From Prorocentrum cordatum (Eukaryota > Sar > Dinophyceae > Prorocentrales > Prorocentraceae), in the NCBI GenBank assembly GCA_963575745.1, contig CAUYUJ010015507.1, positions 131,732-195,731 of the forward strand: a stretch of DNA of 64,000 nucleotides, given 5' to 3'. The notes below the pieces were generated by a model. The model worked only from the letters and a program-made list of their open reading frames with translations, had not been told where the DNA came from and made no database searches. Both the position numbers and the translations under genes were made by a program. Positions 1 through 11,157 of this stretch are shown piece after piece; the first letter of the stretch is position 1; every line of letters starts with the position of its first letter.

Positions 1-620
1 GGAAGGCCCCCGAACTCAGGAACGGCGCTCTCGCTCGATACTTTCTCGTGATGCAGTCAAATTTGGTGGAGGCCCAACCACGACGACAAGGGCACCCGTT
101 CGACATTTCCTCAAGATGTATTCGCAGAGGCCCTTGCCAGAGAGTCCCCCGAACTCCATAGTGGCGCTCTCGCTCGAGACTTTCTCGTAATTCAGGCAAG
201 TTGGTGGAGGCCCAGACAAGGCGACAAGGGTTTCCGTTACCTTTCTCCATCTGTATTCCGAGAGCCCCTGGCCAGAAAGGCCGCCGAACTCAGGAACGGT
301 GCTCTCGCTCGAGACTTGTCAGTGATTCAGTCAAAGTGGTGGAGGATCGACTACGACGGCAAGGGTTCTCGTTCGATACTTCCTCAAGATGTATTCGCAG
401 TGGCCCTTGCCAGAGAGGCCCCCGAACTCAAAAGTGGCGCTCTCGCTCGAGACGTTCTCGTAAGTCAGGCAAGTTGGTGGAGGCCCAGATAATTACGGCG
501 ACAAGGGCTCCGGTTCGGTATTTCTCCATCTGTATTCCCAGAGCCCCTGACCAGAGAGGCCCCCGAATTCAGCAACGGCGCTCTCGCTTGAGAGTTCCTC
601 GCACTTCTGTCAGTGGCCGG
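1..620. repeat. Tandem array, ~139-bp unit, about 4.5 copies
   Basis: The core GAACTC...GCTCTCGCTCGAGAC recurs at 12, 151, 285, 424 and 566, giving spacings of 139, 134, 139 and 142 bases. Copies differ by substitutions and small indels. The array starts before the window. The frame at 201-728 is open only because the unit lacks stops in one frame, so I do not call it a gene. Confidence 0.85.
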
Positions 621-627
621 CAAGGCA

Positions 628-757
628 GACATTCCCCCCGAAGGAGGGGTGCAATCGAAGACGAAATGGGCGGGTATCGACGGTTGGGGTATACAGAATG
701 CAAGACACGCGTGCCAGAACCGTCTTAAAATGATTGTTGTTGTTGTTGTTGTTGTTG
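628..757 (+). mobile_element. SINE-like dispersed repeat, copy 1, with (TTG)n tail
   Basis: This segment shares an ordered set of blocks with 1352-1555: a CCCCC/GGGGG hairpin, then ATCGAAGACGA, then GGGCGGGTA, then CGTCTTA-AATGATTG running into (TTG)n at 733-757. Two copies ending in the same microsatellite suggest retroposed sequence with a simple-repeat 3' end. No promoter boxes were identified, so the SINE label is inference. Confidence 0.4.
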
Positions 758-1351
758 AACTCTCTCTACTGAAGAGTAAGTGTTGTTGATCCCCCCTCTC
801 TGGTGACCGTTGTAGTTTTCAATTGAAGTGATTCCCCGGGGGCTCGCACCCTGTTCCGTATCAGGGAAAGTCACTGGGCTCAAACTGTGTGGTTGGCCCC
901 CCAGTTTACAACAACAGCGGCTCCCGCCTGATACTTCCTCACAATTGATTCCCGAATCTCGCTCTCGCGCGGGACTTTCTCACAAGTAGTATACGAATCG
1001 CGCTCTCGCGTTGGACTTTTTTTGTATTAAAAAAACAATAATCAGATGATGCACCCTCGGCGCTCAGGAATCACGCTCTCGCTTTGGCTTTTCTGGCGAT
1101 TTTCGTGGGATGGCGCTGTCGTTCGAGAGTACCTTGCGATTCATGCAGGACCCGCGCTTCAGCAACCCGCCTGCTCGACCTGGTCGCCTGGGCCCGCCTT
1201 CCCGACCTGCCCGCTGTGGGTCTGCCCACCCGATCTGTTTCTGCTGCTTGCCCCCCTCCTGCTAATTTTTCTCGTGCTCAATTCTTCTCCCTCCCTCTTC
1301 CACCCGTCTTCTCTTCCCTTGTTTTAGGGTTTTAGGGGCTGCGCTAAATGC
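758..1351. other. No gene seen; degenerate repeat and pyrimidine-rich stretch
   Basis: From about 900 to 1140 there are degenerate GCTCTCGC...GACTTTCTC units related to the array at the window start. 1150-1330 is C/T-rich. Two TTTTAGGG-like words sit at about 1322-1337. Nothing here looks coding. Confidence 0.5.
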
Positions 1352-1555
1352 ACGTGGCAGGTAAGGAAGATATGCCCCCAAGGGGGTACGATCGAAGACG
1401 ATGAGGGCGGGTAACCGAGGTCTTCGGATATACGTATTGATTGGCGCGTGATCAGATAGGAGCAATTCGTCTTATAATGATTGTTGTTGTTGCTGCTATT
1501 GTTGTTGTTGCTGTTGTTGTTGTTACTGTTGTTGTGGTTGTTGTTGTTGTTGAAC
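1352..1555 (+). mobile_element. SINE-like dispersed repeat, copy 2, with (TTG)n tail
   Basis: Second copy of the repeat at 628-757, with the same block order and a longer imperfect (TTG)n tail at about 1478-1553 that includes GCT and GTG variants. The tail length difference and scattered substitutions suggest an independent insertion, not a local duplication. Confidence 0.4.
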
Positions 1556-2313
1556 ATTATTACTTGTAAAGAATAATTATTGTTGGGACCCCTGGTGCAC
1601 GGCCCCCCCGCCGCGCCTAGGCCGCAGCCACATTTTCATCATTTTCGTGAGGAAGTCTCAGGCAAAACGGGTTGGTCCGGATCCGGTTGTTTTGTTCCCC
1701 CCCGCCGCTTTCCCTTGCAAACAATAAGCTAAAGTGGACATTTCTTGTTCTAACTTAACCAAACTTCAAGAATCCCTTGCAAAAAATAAGGTAAAGTGGA
1801 CATTCGCGCGCGCAAGACGAAATCCTTCCAAAACCTTAGTTTTCGTAGCGATTTTAACATAAAAACATCAAAAAACCAATGGTTTTTCAAAAAAAATTGT
1901 CAAAATTCATCCCGCGCGCTCTTGCGGATTCGTAGGAAACCCAACACTTTTAAACATTTCTGTCAAACGGGCTTTTGCGAGCAACTTTTTCGAACTTCTG
2001 CAACAACGGTTGCGCACCTGCCAGGGCCATCATCCCTGTCAAATAATACCATGCGGGACACATTCGTTTTTTCTTCGCGCGCGCACGCCGTCGTCGTCGG
2101 CCGCGGGGCCCTGAATAGTAGCCACGGTCGTCCGCATGCCACGAAGTGAAGTGTCCGAACGTCATAGGGCGGGAAGCTGGGTGTGGGTGGTGGCGAAGAG
2201 TCGTTTGGAAATTTGGTAGAGCTTGAACCGGCCCCCCCACAAAGTGGGGGTATTGCCCGCCTCCTATGAAAACCCTGGCACTGGTGAGAACGGAGTGTCC
2301 CCACGTGCTAGTA

Positions 2314-2315
<2 letters not shown>
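1556..2315. other. No gene seen; contains a 60-bp tandem duplication
   Basis: CTTGCAAA-AATAAG-TAAAGTGGACATT occurs at about 1714-1744 and again at 1774-1804. The rest is unique and non-coding by eye. A short CCCCC/GGGGG hairpin at 2232-2250 precedes a (TTG)n tract and might mark a third, degenerate copy of the TTG-tailed repeat. Confidence 0.5.
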
Positions 2316-2364
<49 letters not shown>

Positions 2365-2375
2365 GCTGCTGCTGC

Positions 2376-2410
<35 letters not shown>
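2316..2410. repeat. (TTG)n/(TGC)n microsatellite
   Basis: About 95 bases of TTG triplets with a central TGC block. Its apparent poly-Cys frame is an artefact of the repeat. Confidence 0.95.
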
Positions 2411-3549
2411 TTCATTTCCCCCTATCGAAATGAACCAATGATCCTCTGCACGAGGGCGGCAGAAAAGGGACCCCTCAGTGCCTGAAAAAGGGGCCCCTTC
2501 GGGCCCAGAGGTTGCCTTTCGGGCCCGAGCAGTGCACCTTTCTCCCCCCCCCCCCCATTGTCTTTCGTCCCCCCATTAAGCGACGCCCAACCCCCCCGCA
2601 CGCGAGCCGACCTGTGCGCGGCCGGTGTCGGCAGAGCGTTCTAGGCAGGGCCTCGCCCTGGATCTGCGACCACCTGCGACGCCCACGGCCCCCCCAGAGA
2701 TCCGGGCGTCACGATCTCTTCGAGCTGGGCGTTTTTTGCTCGGCTTCGGGCCCCTGGGCCCTCACAGATGGATCCGGCGCGATGGTGTCGGGCACAGAAG
2801 TGGGGTCCGGGGCTCCCGTCGTGAATGTTCACGATGTTTTTTTTTTTTTTTTTTTTGATTACGTCGGGTCTCAGGGCCTGCGGGTCCGATCAGCACCGGG
2901 GCATCGGACACCCCCGCCGGGGTTCACCTGGCTGCGGACTCACTTCAGATTCTGAGTCCCAGAGGGTCTTCGAGGCATCGTGCCAGCAGGGGTACAGTCA
3001 AGTTTCTGAAATGCAGTGGGAACCCATGCCAAGGAACACCCTGCTTGCCTCCAGGGTGCCCTGGGCTTCTTGGGCTTCGATGATCTTGCAACGGGGAGCG
3101 TGACGTCCCCACGCCAAAAACCAATGGGTGTCGTGGGGTCTCAGGGTTGGGTTTCTTGTGGAAGGCTTCTTGTGATCGAGCTCCTGCTGTGACGACTTGC
3201 GACGAATAACCGGCCCCAGGGACGGGGTCGAGAGGTCCGGGGGCACATCCGCCACAAGAGTGTGTTTTTTGTATACGCAGATGCCCTCCAGTGAAACTCT
3301 CCTAGGCCTCATCGGGAAGGTGGCGGTGTGAAAATCACCACTGCGAGCCACCGAGTTTCTACACTGCCACCTTCCCTCGAAGGCGTACGGAACGCTCGTC
3401 GGCGGGTGTTTGTGGGCCACCTCGGGCTCGGGGGGGTATGGTCTCGGGGCCGCTCCCGAGGTCCAGGTCGTGGGCGGGGCTCGTTGGCGGGGGTCGCCGT
3501 GGCCACAAGCAGGCCTCGCTCGCTCCTCAGTCGTCGGTCTCCTGCCGGC
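2411..3549. other. No gene seen; contains a 20-base T run
   Basis: GC-rich unique sequence. A pure T tract covers 2837-2856. Overlapping open frames on both strands have no consistent codon bias or recognisable motifs. Confidence 0.5.
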
Positions 3550-4060
3550 AGCGCGATGGCCGTGGTGGTGGTCGCCTGGTCGGGGCGTCGACGGAGTCGA
3601 CATCCCTTCTCTGGCAGAATCATTGAGAACAAGAGGGGTCCCGAACCTCAGTAACGCGATGACGACGTGGCCTCACTGAGGACCTCGTCCCTCACAGTAG
3701 GGATCATACATTCTGGCGGTTTGGCCCAGCACATCTGCAGTAAAGACCCCTTATCTCTAATGTTAGTAACGATGGGCGACCTTCCCAAGGGTACCCTAGC
3801 ACCCTCGCCTCCTTGGTCCATCCTTGGCCACTCTCGCTGGCCGCGCCCCGCTCGAGAAGCTTCCAGATCTGCTTCCAAGGCCCTTGCATCCTTATCGCGC
3901 GTCTTGTCATACGGGTTGACTGTAGTAGTGGTCGCCTGGTCGAGGGGTCGACAGAGTTGACATCCCTTCTCTGGCAGATGGGCCGTAGTGGTGGTCGCCT
4001 GGTCGAGGGGCCGACAGGGTCGACATCCCTTCTCTGGCAGAATCATTGAGAACAAGAGGA
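3550..4060. repeat. Degenerate repeat with CATCCCTTCTCTGGCAGA core, three copies
   Basis: GTGGTCGCCTGGTCG followed by GTCGACA and CATCCCTTCTCTGGCAGA occurs at about 3568-3630, 3930-3979 and 3991-4042. The first and third continue into AATCATTGAGAACAAGAGG, so they share at least 75 bases. The last two are adjacent. Confidence 0.75.
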
Positions 4061-4204
4061 CCCCTAACCCTGATAACACGACGAAGACGTGGCCTCATTG
4101 AGGCACCCGTCTTCACATTCGGGGTGATACGTCTGGGCGGTCTGGCCTGGCACATCTGCAGGCAAGACCCCCTACCCCTGTTGGCTGCGGGTGGCGCCCC
4201 GGGA

Positions 4205-4319
4205 GCCTGCATTGCGCCCTCCTCCTCCTCCTCCTCCCTCTTCCTCCTCCTCCTCCTCCTCCTCCTCCTCCTCCTCCTCTTCCCCCTCCTCCTCCTCCTC
4301 CTCCTCCTCCTCCTCCTCC
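4205..4319. repeat. (TCC)n microsatellite
   Basis: Nearly uninterrupted CTC/TCC triplets on the plus strand, with a few TTC variants. Confidence 0.95.
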
Positions 4320-4476
4320 GAATTGGGTGCTTGGAGCCGTCGCGGGCGCGTGCTCTGATGCCCTGCTGCCCTGGGAGTTTCGCGAGCGTGAGCTCTCCCA
4401 ACTTTTGGGCCCCCTCCCAGAGGGTTATGGGGCCCCTTCCCTCGGGGTCGCTCGCAGGAGGCCCGCGGGAGCAGGA

Positions 4477-4680
4477 TGAGGAGGAGGAGGAGGAGGAGGA
4501 GGAGGAGGAGGAGGAGGAGGAGGAGGAGGAGGGGCAAGGGAGGATGAGGAGGAGGAGGAGGGGCAGGGGAGGAGGAGGAGGAGGAGGAGGAGGAGGAGGA
4601 GGAGGAGGAGGAGGAGAGGAGGAGGAGGAGGAGGAGGAGGAGGAGGAGGAGGAGGAGGAGGAGGAGGAGGAGGGGAGGAG
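4477..4680. repeat. (GAG)n microsatellite
   Basis: About 200 bases of GAG with short interruptions. With the (TCC)n tract at 4205-4319 it forms a large purine/pyrimidine inverted pair separated by about 160 bases. The long poly-Glu, poly-Ser and poly-Pro frames across it are not genes. Confidence 0.95.
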
Positions 4681-4852
4681 GGCGGCCGGCGGGGCCCTCT
4701 GGCGGACCTGGGGCCGGGTGGGCACGGGCAGTTCGTCCCCACGAGGTGCGCGCCTGCGGCGGCGCGCCCCCGGGCGCGGGGCCGCGGGGTCCAGCGCCAG
4801 TCCAGGGCAGCCGCGCGGAGCTCGGAGAGGGCACCCATCGGTCTCGGCACCG

Positions 4853-5011
4853 CGCAGAGGGGGGTAGGGGGAGGGGGGAAGGCTTCTTAGAAGCACCCCT
4901 GCTTCTCAGAAGGCGCTGGCCTTCTCTATAGACGTAAGGCCGGGGCCTTCTAAGAAGCAGGGGTGCTTCTAAGAAGCCTTCCCCCCTCCCCCTACCCCCC
5001 TCTGCGCGCCG
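4853..5011. mobile_element. Hairpin element (MITE-like), copy 1
   Basis: Left arm 4853-4916 and right arm 4945-5009 are near-perfect reverse complements of about 64 bases, with one obvious mismatch and a loop of about 28 bases. Each arm reads CGCGCAGAGGGG, a G/A-rich tract, then AAGGCTTCTTAGAAGC. No coding capacity. A diverged relative lies at 31863-32009 and a more degenerate one may be at 13395-13535. Confidence 0.75.
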
Positions 5012-5833
5012 CTAACGGTCGTTGAAGGTGGGCATTCCGGATTTCCAGGTACCACTCTGCGTTGAGGGCCATCCTGCTTCAATGGTCGAGTAGCTTCGCC
5101 TTTTCCGTGCTCCTCAGGGTTCGGAGGGAAGCCAATCTTTTTGTTCAACGCCTTCCTACTTCATGCTTCTACTTACTTTATTCCAACCGATGGGTATGTC
5201 TGTGGCGACATCGGTTCCTCCAGATGCTCTGGCGAGCCGATGCGGCCCGAGGCTTGCAATGGCCCTGTTGTGGATCTGGGCGCGGCCGAGGCGGTTCGAT
5301 TTTGGGCTCCGAGCCGACGCGGCCCGATGATGATTCGATGTACGCTCCGATCCGAACCGAGTGCTCCCCTCGATGCTGCCCTCTCCTTCCCGTGGGCGCG
5401 ATCCAGCTTCCCTCACCGGGCGCGTTCCACTACTCGCAAAGTGCCTACCCGCAGACGTCCGAAGCAACATGTCCTCCCCTATGTAATGGATCGTGAATCC
5501 CCCGCGGAGGATCCAGGCCATTATCGAGTAGTTACTTTGCGAGTAGTGGAACGCGCTTGTCCATTCCCTATAGCTGGAGTCGGGCCGGGCACAGAAGAGT
5601 GCATGGCTGATAGTCTCTCCCAGTTCGCTCACGGAGGCTCGCGGGGCCTCTTTCCTGTCCCCTCCTCCCTCTTTCCTCGTCGCTCTTCTCTCCTTCTCCC
5701 CCTCCTTCCTCCTTCTCCCTCCTCTCTTCTCGATCCTGCCTCTTCGCTGATCTTCCTCTTCCACCTCATCCTGACCCCCCATCCTCCTTCCTCTCTCTCA
5801 AGGAACTTGCAGACGACATCTGCATCCCGCTGA
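5012..5833. other. No gene seen; includes a 23-bp perfect inverted repeat
   Basis: Mostly unique sequence. An inverted repeat lies at 5420-5442 and 5534-5556, and 5640-5810 is pyrimidine-rich. Open frames on both strands overlap without clear coding character. Confidence 0.5.
5420..5556. repeat. Perfect 23-bp inverted repeat with 91-bp loop
   Basis: GCGCGTTCCACTACTCGCAA at 5420-5439, continuing AGT to 5442, is matched exactly in reverse complement at 5534-5556. The loop is unique. Size and symmetry fit a small foldback element, but no second copy was found. Confidence 0.7.
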
Positions 5834-6400
5834 AAACGTTCACGTACCTCCAAAGTCCCCCCCAAAGACTTCCGAAAGCCAGCCGGAACCACCCGAAAGC
5901 TTCCGAAGACGTCCGGAAGCCTTCGGCGACGACGCTGGCGAAAGGCGACGACGAGGGTGGCGACGACGACGACGACGTCAAGCAGAGCGACGCCGCCGCC
6001 AATAACGACGACGACGCCGACGATGGCGACGCCGACGCCAAGGACGACGTCGCCGGCGGCGGCTGCCACAGCGACGAGGGTACGCCGACGTCGGGGAGGG
6101 CAACGGCGACGTCGGCGACGGCCCCTCGCGCGCGCGCGTGAGAGGTCGGCGTCGTTGGCGGCGGCCTGGTGGGCAGCGGCATGCTAGGCGAGGGCGTGTC
6201 GCCAGCTGCCTCGCCGCCGCCGGGGCCCTGGGGGGGGTGTTCGTCGTAGTCGTCGTCGTCTTCGTCGTCGTCGTCGTTGCTGCCGTTGTCGCTGTCGTCC
6301 GCCGCCGTCGTCCTCGAGGGAGAAGGAGGATGAGGAGGAGAACCTCCTCCTCCTCCTCCTCCTCCTCTTCCTCGTCCGGGGGAGAAACACCTATACATAT
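5834..6400. repeat. Mixed trinucleotide region (CGA, GTC, TCC)
   Basis: CTTCCGAAAGCC-like units at 5866-5925 are followed by GAC/CGA-rich 5940-6010, GTC-rich 6235-6300 and (TCC)n at 6341-6370. All six frames are open over parts of it, as expected for such repeats. Confidence 0.8.
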
Positions 6401-7140
6401 ACACCCCCTCCCTGGGGCGACTGGCGGCCAACCAGGAACCATGCTCATCACCCCCACCATCCCTGTCAAAAAAGAATACAGAACGTACTCTGCCTCCACA
6501 TTTGGAGCATGCGCGGCCAACCCGATGCGGCCCCCCCCACCATCCCTGTCAAGAAACAGTGCAAAGTACACTTTGGGGCAACAACTTCATTCATGTTCGT
6601 GAGGCCCGCGAGCACTTTGTATTGTTTTTGATAAGGATGGGTGTGTCAGCATATTGCCTGCTGTGCGCAGGGCTACCATCACAACACCTCGCGGCTAAAT
6701 CTGGATAATGCGCGGCCATCCCGCGATCCTTGTCAAGTGGTTTTTGACAGGGACGGCGGGTGTGTGGCGTATGACCTGCTGTGCGCAGGCGCACCAGATG
6801 CACTCTGCAGGTGCCCCGAACGTGGCGCACCTGGCGCGACTGGAGTATGCGGCACACCTGGCGCACGCGGAGCACGTGGCGCATCTGGCGCACCAGGTGT
6901 GTGCCTGGCACGCTCGGGCCCCAGGGGTGCCTGGCGCGCGTAGCGCGCCCGGCACGCGTGGCGCACCTCGCCCCAGCGTCGCGCACATGGGGTCGGTTTT
7001 GGTTCCCAGTAGTTGCCCATCCAAAGACGACCGCTGAATATGCTCAGGGTCGGATGTTATTTATGTGTTGGGAGGGCAGGAGGGAGTGAGCTAGACGACT
7101 TGCTATCTAGGGGGTGCCTTGACCCCCCAAACCATTCCCT
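6401..7140. repeat. Degenerate minisatellites
   Basis: A GCGCGGCCAA...CCATCCCTGTCAA unit recurs at about 6424, 6512 and 6711. 6805-6980 is a degenerate 12-mer GGCGCACCTGGC. No credible gene. Confidence 0.6.
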
Positions 7141-7499
7141 GAGGCGGTACTCTTGGGGAAACCCTTTCTAACTTCCCCTGATCGTTCCTTAGCACAGGAA
7201 ATGCACTCCCTGAGGGATGATCCCAGTGAACAAATACGCTACCGAGGAACCCCACATGCTTTATTATATGTGTGCACCACACTATCACTACCACTGCCCT
7301 CATCGTCCATCCTCCTCCCACCGTTTTTCATTCCCTGCTTTCCTCCGCTCTCCTGGATGCGCTCCCTCGCCCTCATCGTCAATCCTCCTCCCACCGTTTC
7401 ACATTCCCTGCTTTCCTCCGCCCTCCTCCTTCTCCTCCTCCTCTTCCTTTTCCTCCTGCTCTTCCCTTCTCCGCCTCCTCATCGACCGCCCTTGGCGAC
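7141..7499. other. No gene seen; pyrimidine-rich with a ~73-bp tandem duplication
   Basis: CTCATCGTC-ATCCTCCTCCCACCG and its continuation CATTCCCTGCTTTCCTCCG occur twice, at about 7299-7350 and 7372-7421. A TCC-rich tract follows at 7423-7470. Confidence 0.55.
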
Positions 7500-7689
7500 C
7501 GTTACGGATAGCGGTCGCCCTCAGAGACCACCCCCTGCGCACACCTTTTGGTGTCGAGAATCTGCCATGCTTGCTGTGCACTGGACGACCGTCACGTATA
7601 GCGGCCGCGGTGAGAGACCACCCCCTGCGCACCCCCTATGGTGTCGAAAATATATGCCACGCCTGCCACGCTTTGCGAGCCCGTTGCCG
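7500..7689. repeat. ~90-bp satellite, isolated proximal block (2 units)
   Basis: Two units with the AGAGACCACCCCCTGCGCAC and GGTGTCGA core of the main array downstream, separated from it by a gene-like minus-strand segment. Confidence 0.8.
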
Positions 7690-8003
7690 ACATCGCCGAC
7701 TCGCCGAACTTTCACCAATGGCGAGCCATCGCCCTCTTCCGACTCCCCCGGCTGATCAGCGGGGAACCCACCCGAGGAAACGTTCAGCAGGTACTTCACC
7801 AAGCACTCCCTCTTGGTATCGTCGCCCCCTCCTTGATGGAGCAGCTCATCGTACTTGTTAAGAAGCGTATCCGGCCACCAATTCTTTAGCTGTCGGAGGT
7901 AAGAACAAAATGCGTGTTTGACCAATGCTGCCTCGCAGCTGCACAAATTGACGATGCTAACCTCGACGCCTGCGTCTGTCATGCACTTCTTCAGGTTTAA
8001 ACG
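7690..8003 (-). pseudogene. Gene fragment embedded in the satellite, dinoflagellate-type protein
   Basis: On the minus strand one frame reads LNLKKCMTDAGVEVSIVN, then a Cys-containing helix-like stretch, NWWPDTLLNKYDELL and finally KRECLVKYLLNVSSGG. It has ordinary residue composition, in contrast to the satellite on both sides, whose frames are Gly/Arg-rich. The KRECLVKYLL...SSGG ending resembles a family I remember from dinoflagellate gene sets, of unknown function; this is memory, not a search. No start codon, convincing splice sites or downstream exons were found, so it is probably one stranded exon or a captured fragment. The frame runs on into satellite units without a stop, which may be chance. 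Confidence 0.45.
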
Positions 8004-8169
8004 CGGAGGCGGTAGTGCGTCAATGGGACACTTGGGCGGCATGAGCGGCGCGGGGGGCAAGGCAGCGCCTGCAATTTTCGAGCAGATTCGGGCCAGGGTG
8101 TCTACGGTTCAGGCTGCCGCGCATGCCGCGCTTTCCCGCCATGGCACGCACATGGGGCAGCGCTGAAGT

Positions 8170-10345
8170 AGCACCCCCTGCGCACCCACTGAGTTGCCCC
8201 TGCCACGCGTAAAGCACCACCCCCTGCACGCCCCCTCTGGTGTCGAGAAGCTGGCACGCCTTCCACGCTCTCCGACCCTGGCACGCATAGAGGCCGCGCT
8301 GAGAGACCGCCCCTTGCGCCCCCCCTCAGGTGTCGAGAAAATGCCACGCCTGCCACGCTCTCCGACCCTGGCACGCATAGATAGGCCGCGCTGAAGCCCC
8401 CCCCCCCCCCCCTCAGGTGTCGTGATAGTGCCACGCCTGCCACGACTCTCCGACCCTGGCACGCCTAGAGGCCTCGCAGATAGACCCCCCCCCCTAGCGC
8501 ACGCCCTCTGGTGTCGAGATAGTGCCAACGCGTGCCACGCTCTCGGAACCCTGGCACGCAATAGGGGCCGCGCTGAGAGACCACCCCCTGACGCCCCCCC
8601 TCTGGTGTGGAGGAAGTCCATAGCCTGCCACGCACTCAGACCCTGGCCCCCACCAAAGAGCCGCCGCTGAGAGACAACCCTCTGCGCACCCCATCTGGCG
8701 TCGAGACAGTGCCACGCCTGCCACGCTCTCCAACCCTGGCACGCATAGAGGCCGCGTTGAGAGACCACCTGCGCACCCCGTCTGGTGTCGAGAAAGTGCC
8801 ACGCCTGCCACGCTCTCCGGTTCTGGCACGCATAGAGGCCGCGCTGAGAGACCACCCCCTGTGCACCCCCTGTGGTGTGGAGGTAGTGCCACGCCTGCCA
8901 CGCTCTCCGACCCTGGCACGCATAGAGGCCGCGCTGAGAGACCTCCCCCTGCGCGCCCCCTCTGATGTCGAGAAAGTGCCACGCCTGTCACGCTCTCCGA
9001 CCCCGGCACGCATAGAGGCCGCGATGAGAGACCACCCCCCTGCGCACCCCCTATGGCGTCGAGAAAGCGCCACGCGTGCCACGGCCGTCGCTCCGACCTC
9101 CTGCAGTCATAGAGGCCGCCTGAAGACCACTCCTTGCACACCCCATCAGGTGACGGACAAAGTGCCCGCCTGCCACGCTCTCCGACCCTGGCACGCATAG
9201 ACGCCGCGGTGAGAGACCACCTCCTGCGCACCCCCTCTGGTGTCGAGAAAGTGCCACGCCTGCCACCCTCTCCGACCCTGGCACGCATAGACGCCGCGGT
9301 GAGAGACCACCCCCTGCGCACCCTCTCTGGTGTCGAGAAAGTGCCACGCCTGCCACGCACTCCGACCCTGGCACGCATAGACGCCGCGGTGAGAGACCAC
9401 CCCCCCCCTGCGCCCCGCCTTTCTGTGTTCGAGAACGAGCTGCGCCTGCACGCTCTCCGAATCAGGCACGCAAAGAGGCCGCGCTGAAAGACCCACCCCT
9501 GCGCCCCACCCCTCTGGTGACGAGAAAGATGCACGCCCTGCACGCCAGCCACGCCTCTACCCCTGCAACGCGTAAAAGCCGCGCTTGAAGAGAACCCCCC
9601 CTGCGCACCCCCTCTGGTGTCGAGAACGGACCACGCCTGCCACGCTCCCCGACCCTGGCAAGCATAGAGGCCGCGCTGAGAGACCACCCCCTGCGCCCCC
9701 CCTCTGGTGTCGAGAAAGTGCCACGCCTGCCACGCCCTCCGACCTTGGCACGCATAGAGATCGCGCTCAGAGACCACCCCGTGCGCACCCCCTCTGGTGT
9801 CGAGAAAGTGCCACGCCTGCCACGCTCTCCGGTTCTGGCACGCATAGGAGCCGCGTTGAGAGACACCCCCCTGCGCCCCCCCTGTGGTGTCTCTCCGACC
9901 CTGGCACGCATAGAAGCCGCGCTGAGAGACCACCCCCTGCGACCCCCCTCAGGTGTCGAGAACGAACCACGCCTGCCACGCTCCCCGACCCTGGCAAACA
10001 TAGAGGCCGCGCTGAGAGACGACCCCCTGCGCACCCCCTTCTGGTGTCTCTCCGACCCTGGCACGCATAGAGGCCGCGCTGAGAGACCCCCCCCCGCGCC
10101 TTCCCTCCCGTGTCGAGAACGAACCACGCGTGCCACGCTTTCCGGTTCTGGCGCGCAAAGATGCCGCGCTGAGAGACCCCCCCCTGCGCCCCCCCCCCCC
10201 CCTCTCTGTCGAGAAAATGCCACGGCTGCCACGCTCCCCGACCCTGGCACGAGAGACCACCCCCTGCGCCCCCCCTCTGGTTGTTGAGAAAGTGCCACGC
10301 CTGCCACGCTCTCCGACCCTGGCACGCATAGAGGCCGCGCTGAGA
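8170..10345. repeat. ~90-bp satellite, main array, about 24 units
   Basis: The unit contains CTCTCCGACCCTGGCACGCA, AGAGGCCGCGCTGAGAGACC, CCCCCTGCGC, GGTGTCGAGAA and GTGCCACGCCTGCCACG. The CTCTCC word recurs at 8903 and 8993, a period of 90. Some units are shortened or carry C-run expansions. Minus-strand frames of up to 479 codons across the array are repeat translations. Confidence 0.9.
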
Positions 10346-10544
10346 GACCACCCGGACGCCTCAGAAGGCCATGCGAGTGGCTGCAATCCCAGGTGTCCAA
10401 CGTATGATCCTATAGACAAGGCCTCTGCTGGACACGAATCCTCGTTGTGTTTTGCGTATGTTTCTACAGGTTGTCATTCTCCTGTGGGTCTTATCCTCGT
10501 AGTTTTACATATGTTCCTGTAGCTTGGGCTTTTCCTGGGGCACG
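10346..10544. other. Short unique spacer
   Basis: Unique sequence between satellite and minisatellite, without recognisable features. Confidence 0.4.
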
Positions 10545-10745
10545 AATCCTCTTCAGGAGGCCACAGGAGGCTCCAGGAGGCTCCAGAAGGCCCCAGGAGG
10601 CCCCAGCAGGCTCCAGGAGACCTCAGCAGGCCACGGGAACCGCCAAGAGGCCACAGGAGGCCCCAAGAGGCTCCAGGAGGCTCCAGGAAGCTCCAGGAAG
10701 GTTCAGGAGGCCCCAGGAGGCAACAGGAGGCTCCAGGCTCATGCT
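10545..10745. repeat. Minisatellite, CCAGGAGGCTC unit
   Basis: About 20 copies of an 11-mer CCAGGAGGCYC with variants such as CCAAGAGGCCA. It belongs to the dispersed CCAAGAGGCCC family found at several other places in the window. Confidence 0.85.
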
Positions 10746-10954
10746 CATAGGTTCACTCGTACTACTGAGACGGTCTCTTGCGCCTCGACACTCACGGCGG
10801 AAAAGGTCCATACAAATAGATGCACATATGGGGAGCTGCGCGCAGTGAATGTTTACTCTGACCGCGCCGACTCCTCACACTCACTCCTCCTCCTCCGCCT
10901 CCTCCTCCTCTTCCTCGCCCAGAGTCACACTGAGGCTCACACATTAGGTCATGT

Positions 10955-11065
10955 TATGGTGATGAGTGCTCTGACAATGATGATGCTAATGCCGCTGCTG
11001 CTGAGGATGATGATGCGGATGCTGATAACGGCGATGATGACGCGGGTAATGATGCTGATGCTGGC

Positions 11066-11124
<59 letters not shown>

Positions 11125-11126
11125 CG

Positions 11127-11157
<31 letters not shown>

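Noticed and set aside
1321-1340. Interstitial telomere repeat
   Set aside because: Only two TTTTAGGG-like words; too short to separate from chance.
4172-4896. Glu- and Ser-rich proteins on both strands
   Set aside because: Translation of the (TCC)n and (GAG)n tracts; flanks have no coding character.
5141-5833. Plus-strand frame of 230 codons
   Set aside because: Overlapping equally long frames exist on the minus strand, and the inverted repeat at 5420-5556 lies in the middle; no motif found.
8494-9933. Minus-strand open frame of 479 codons
   Set aside because: It lies wholly in the ~90-bp satellite and repeats one Gly/Arg/Ser-rich peptide.
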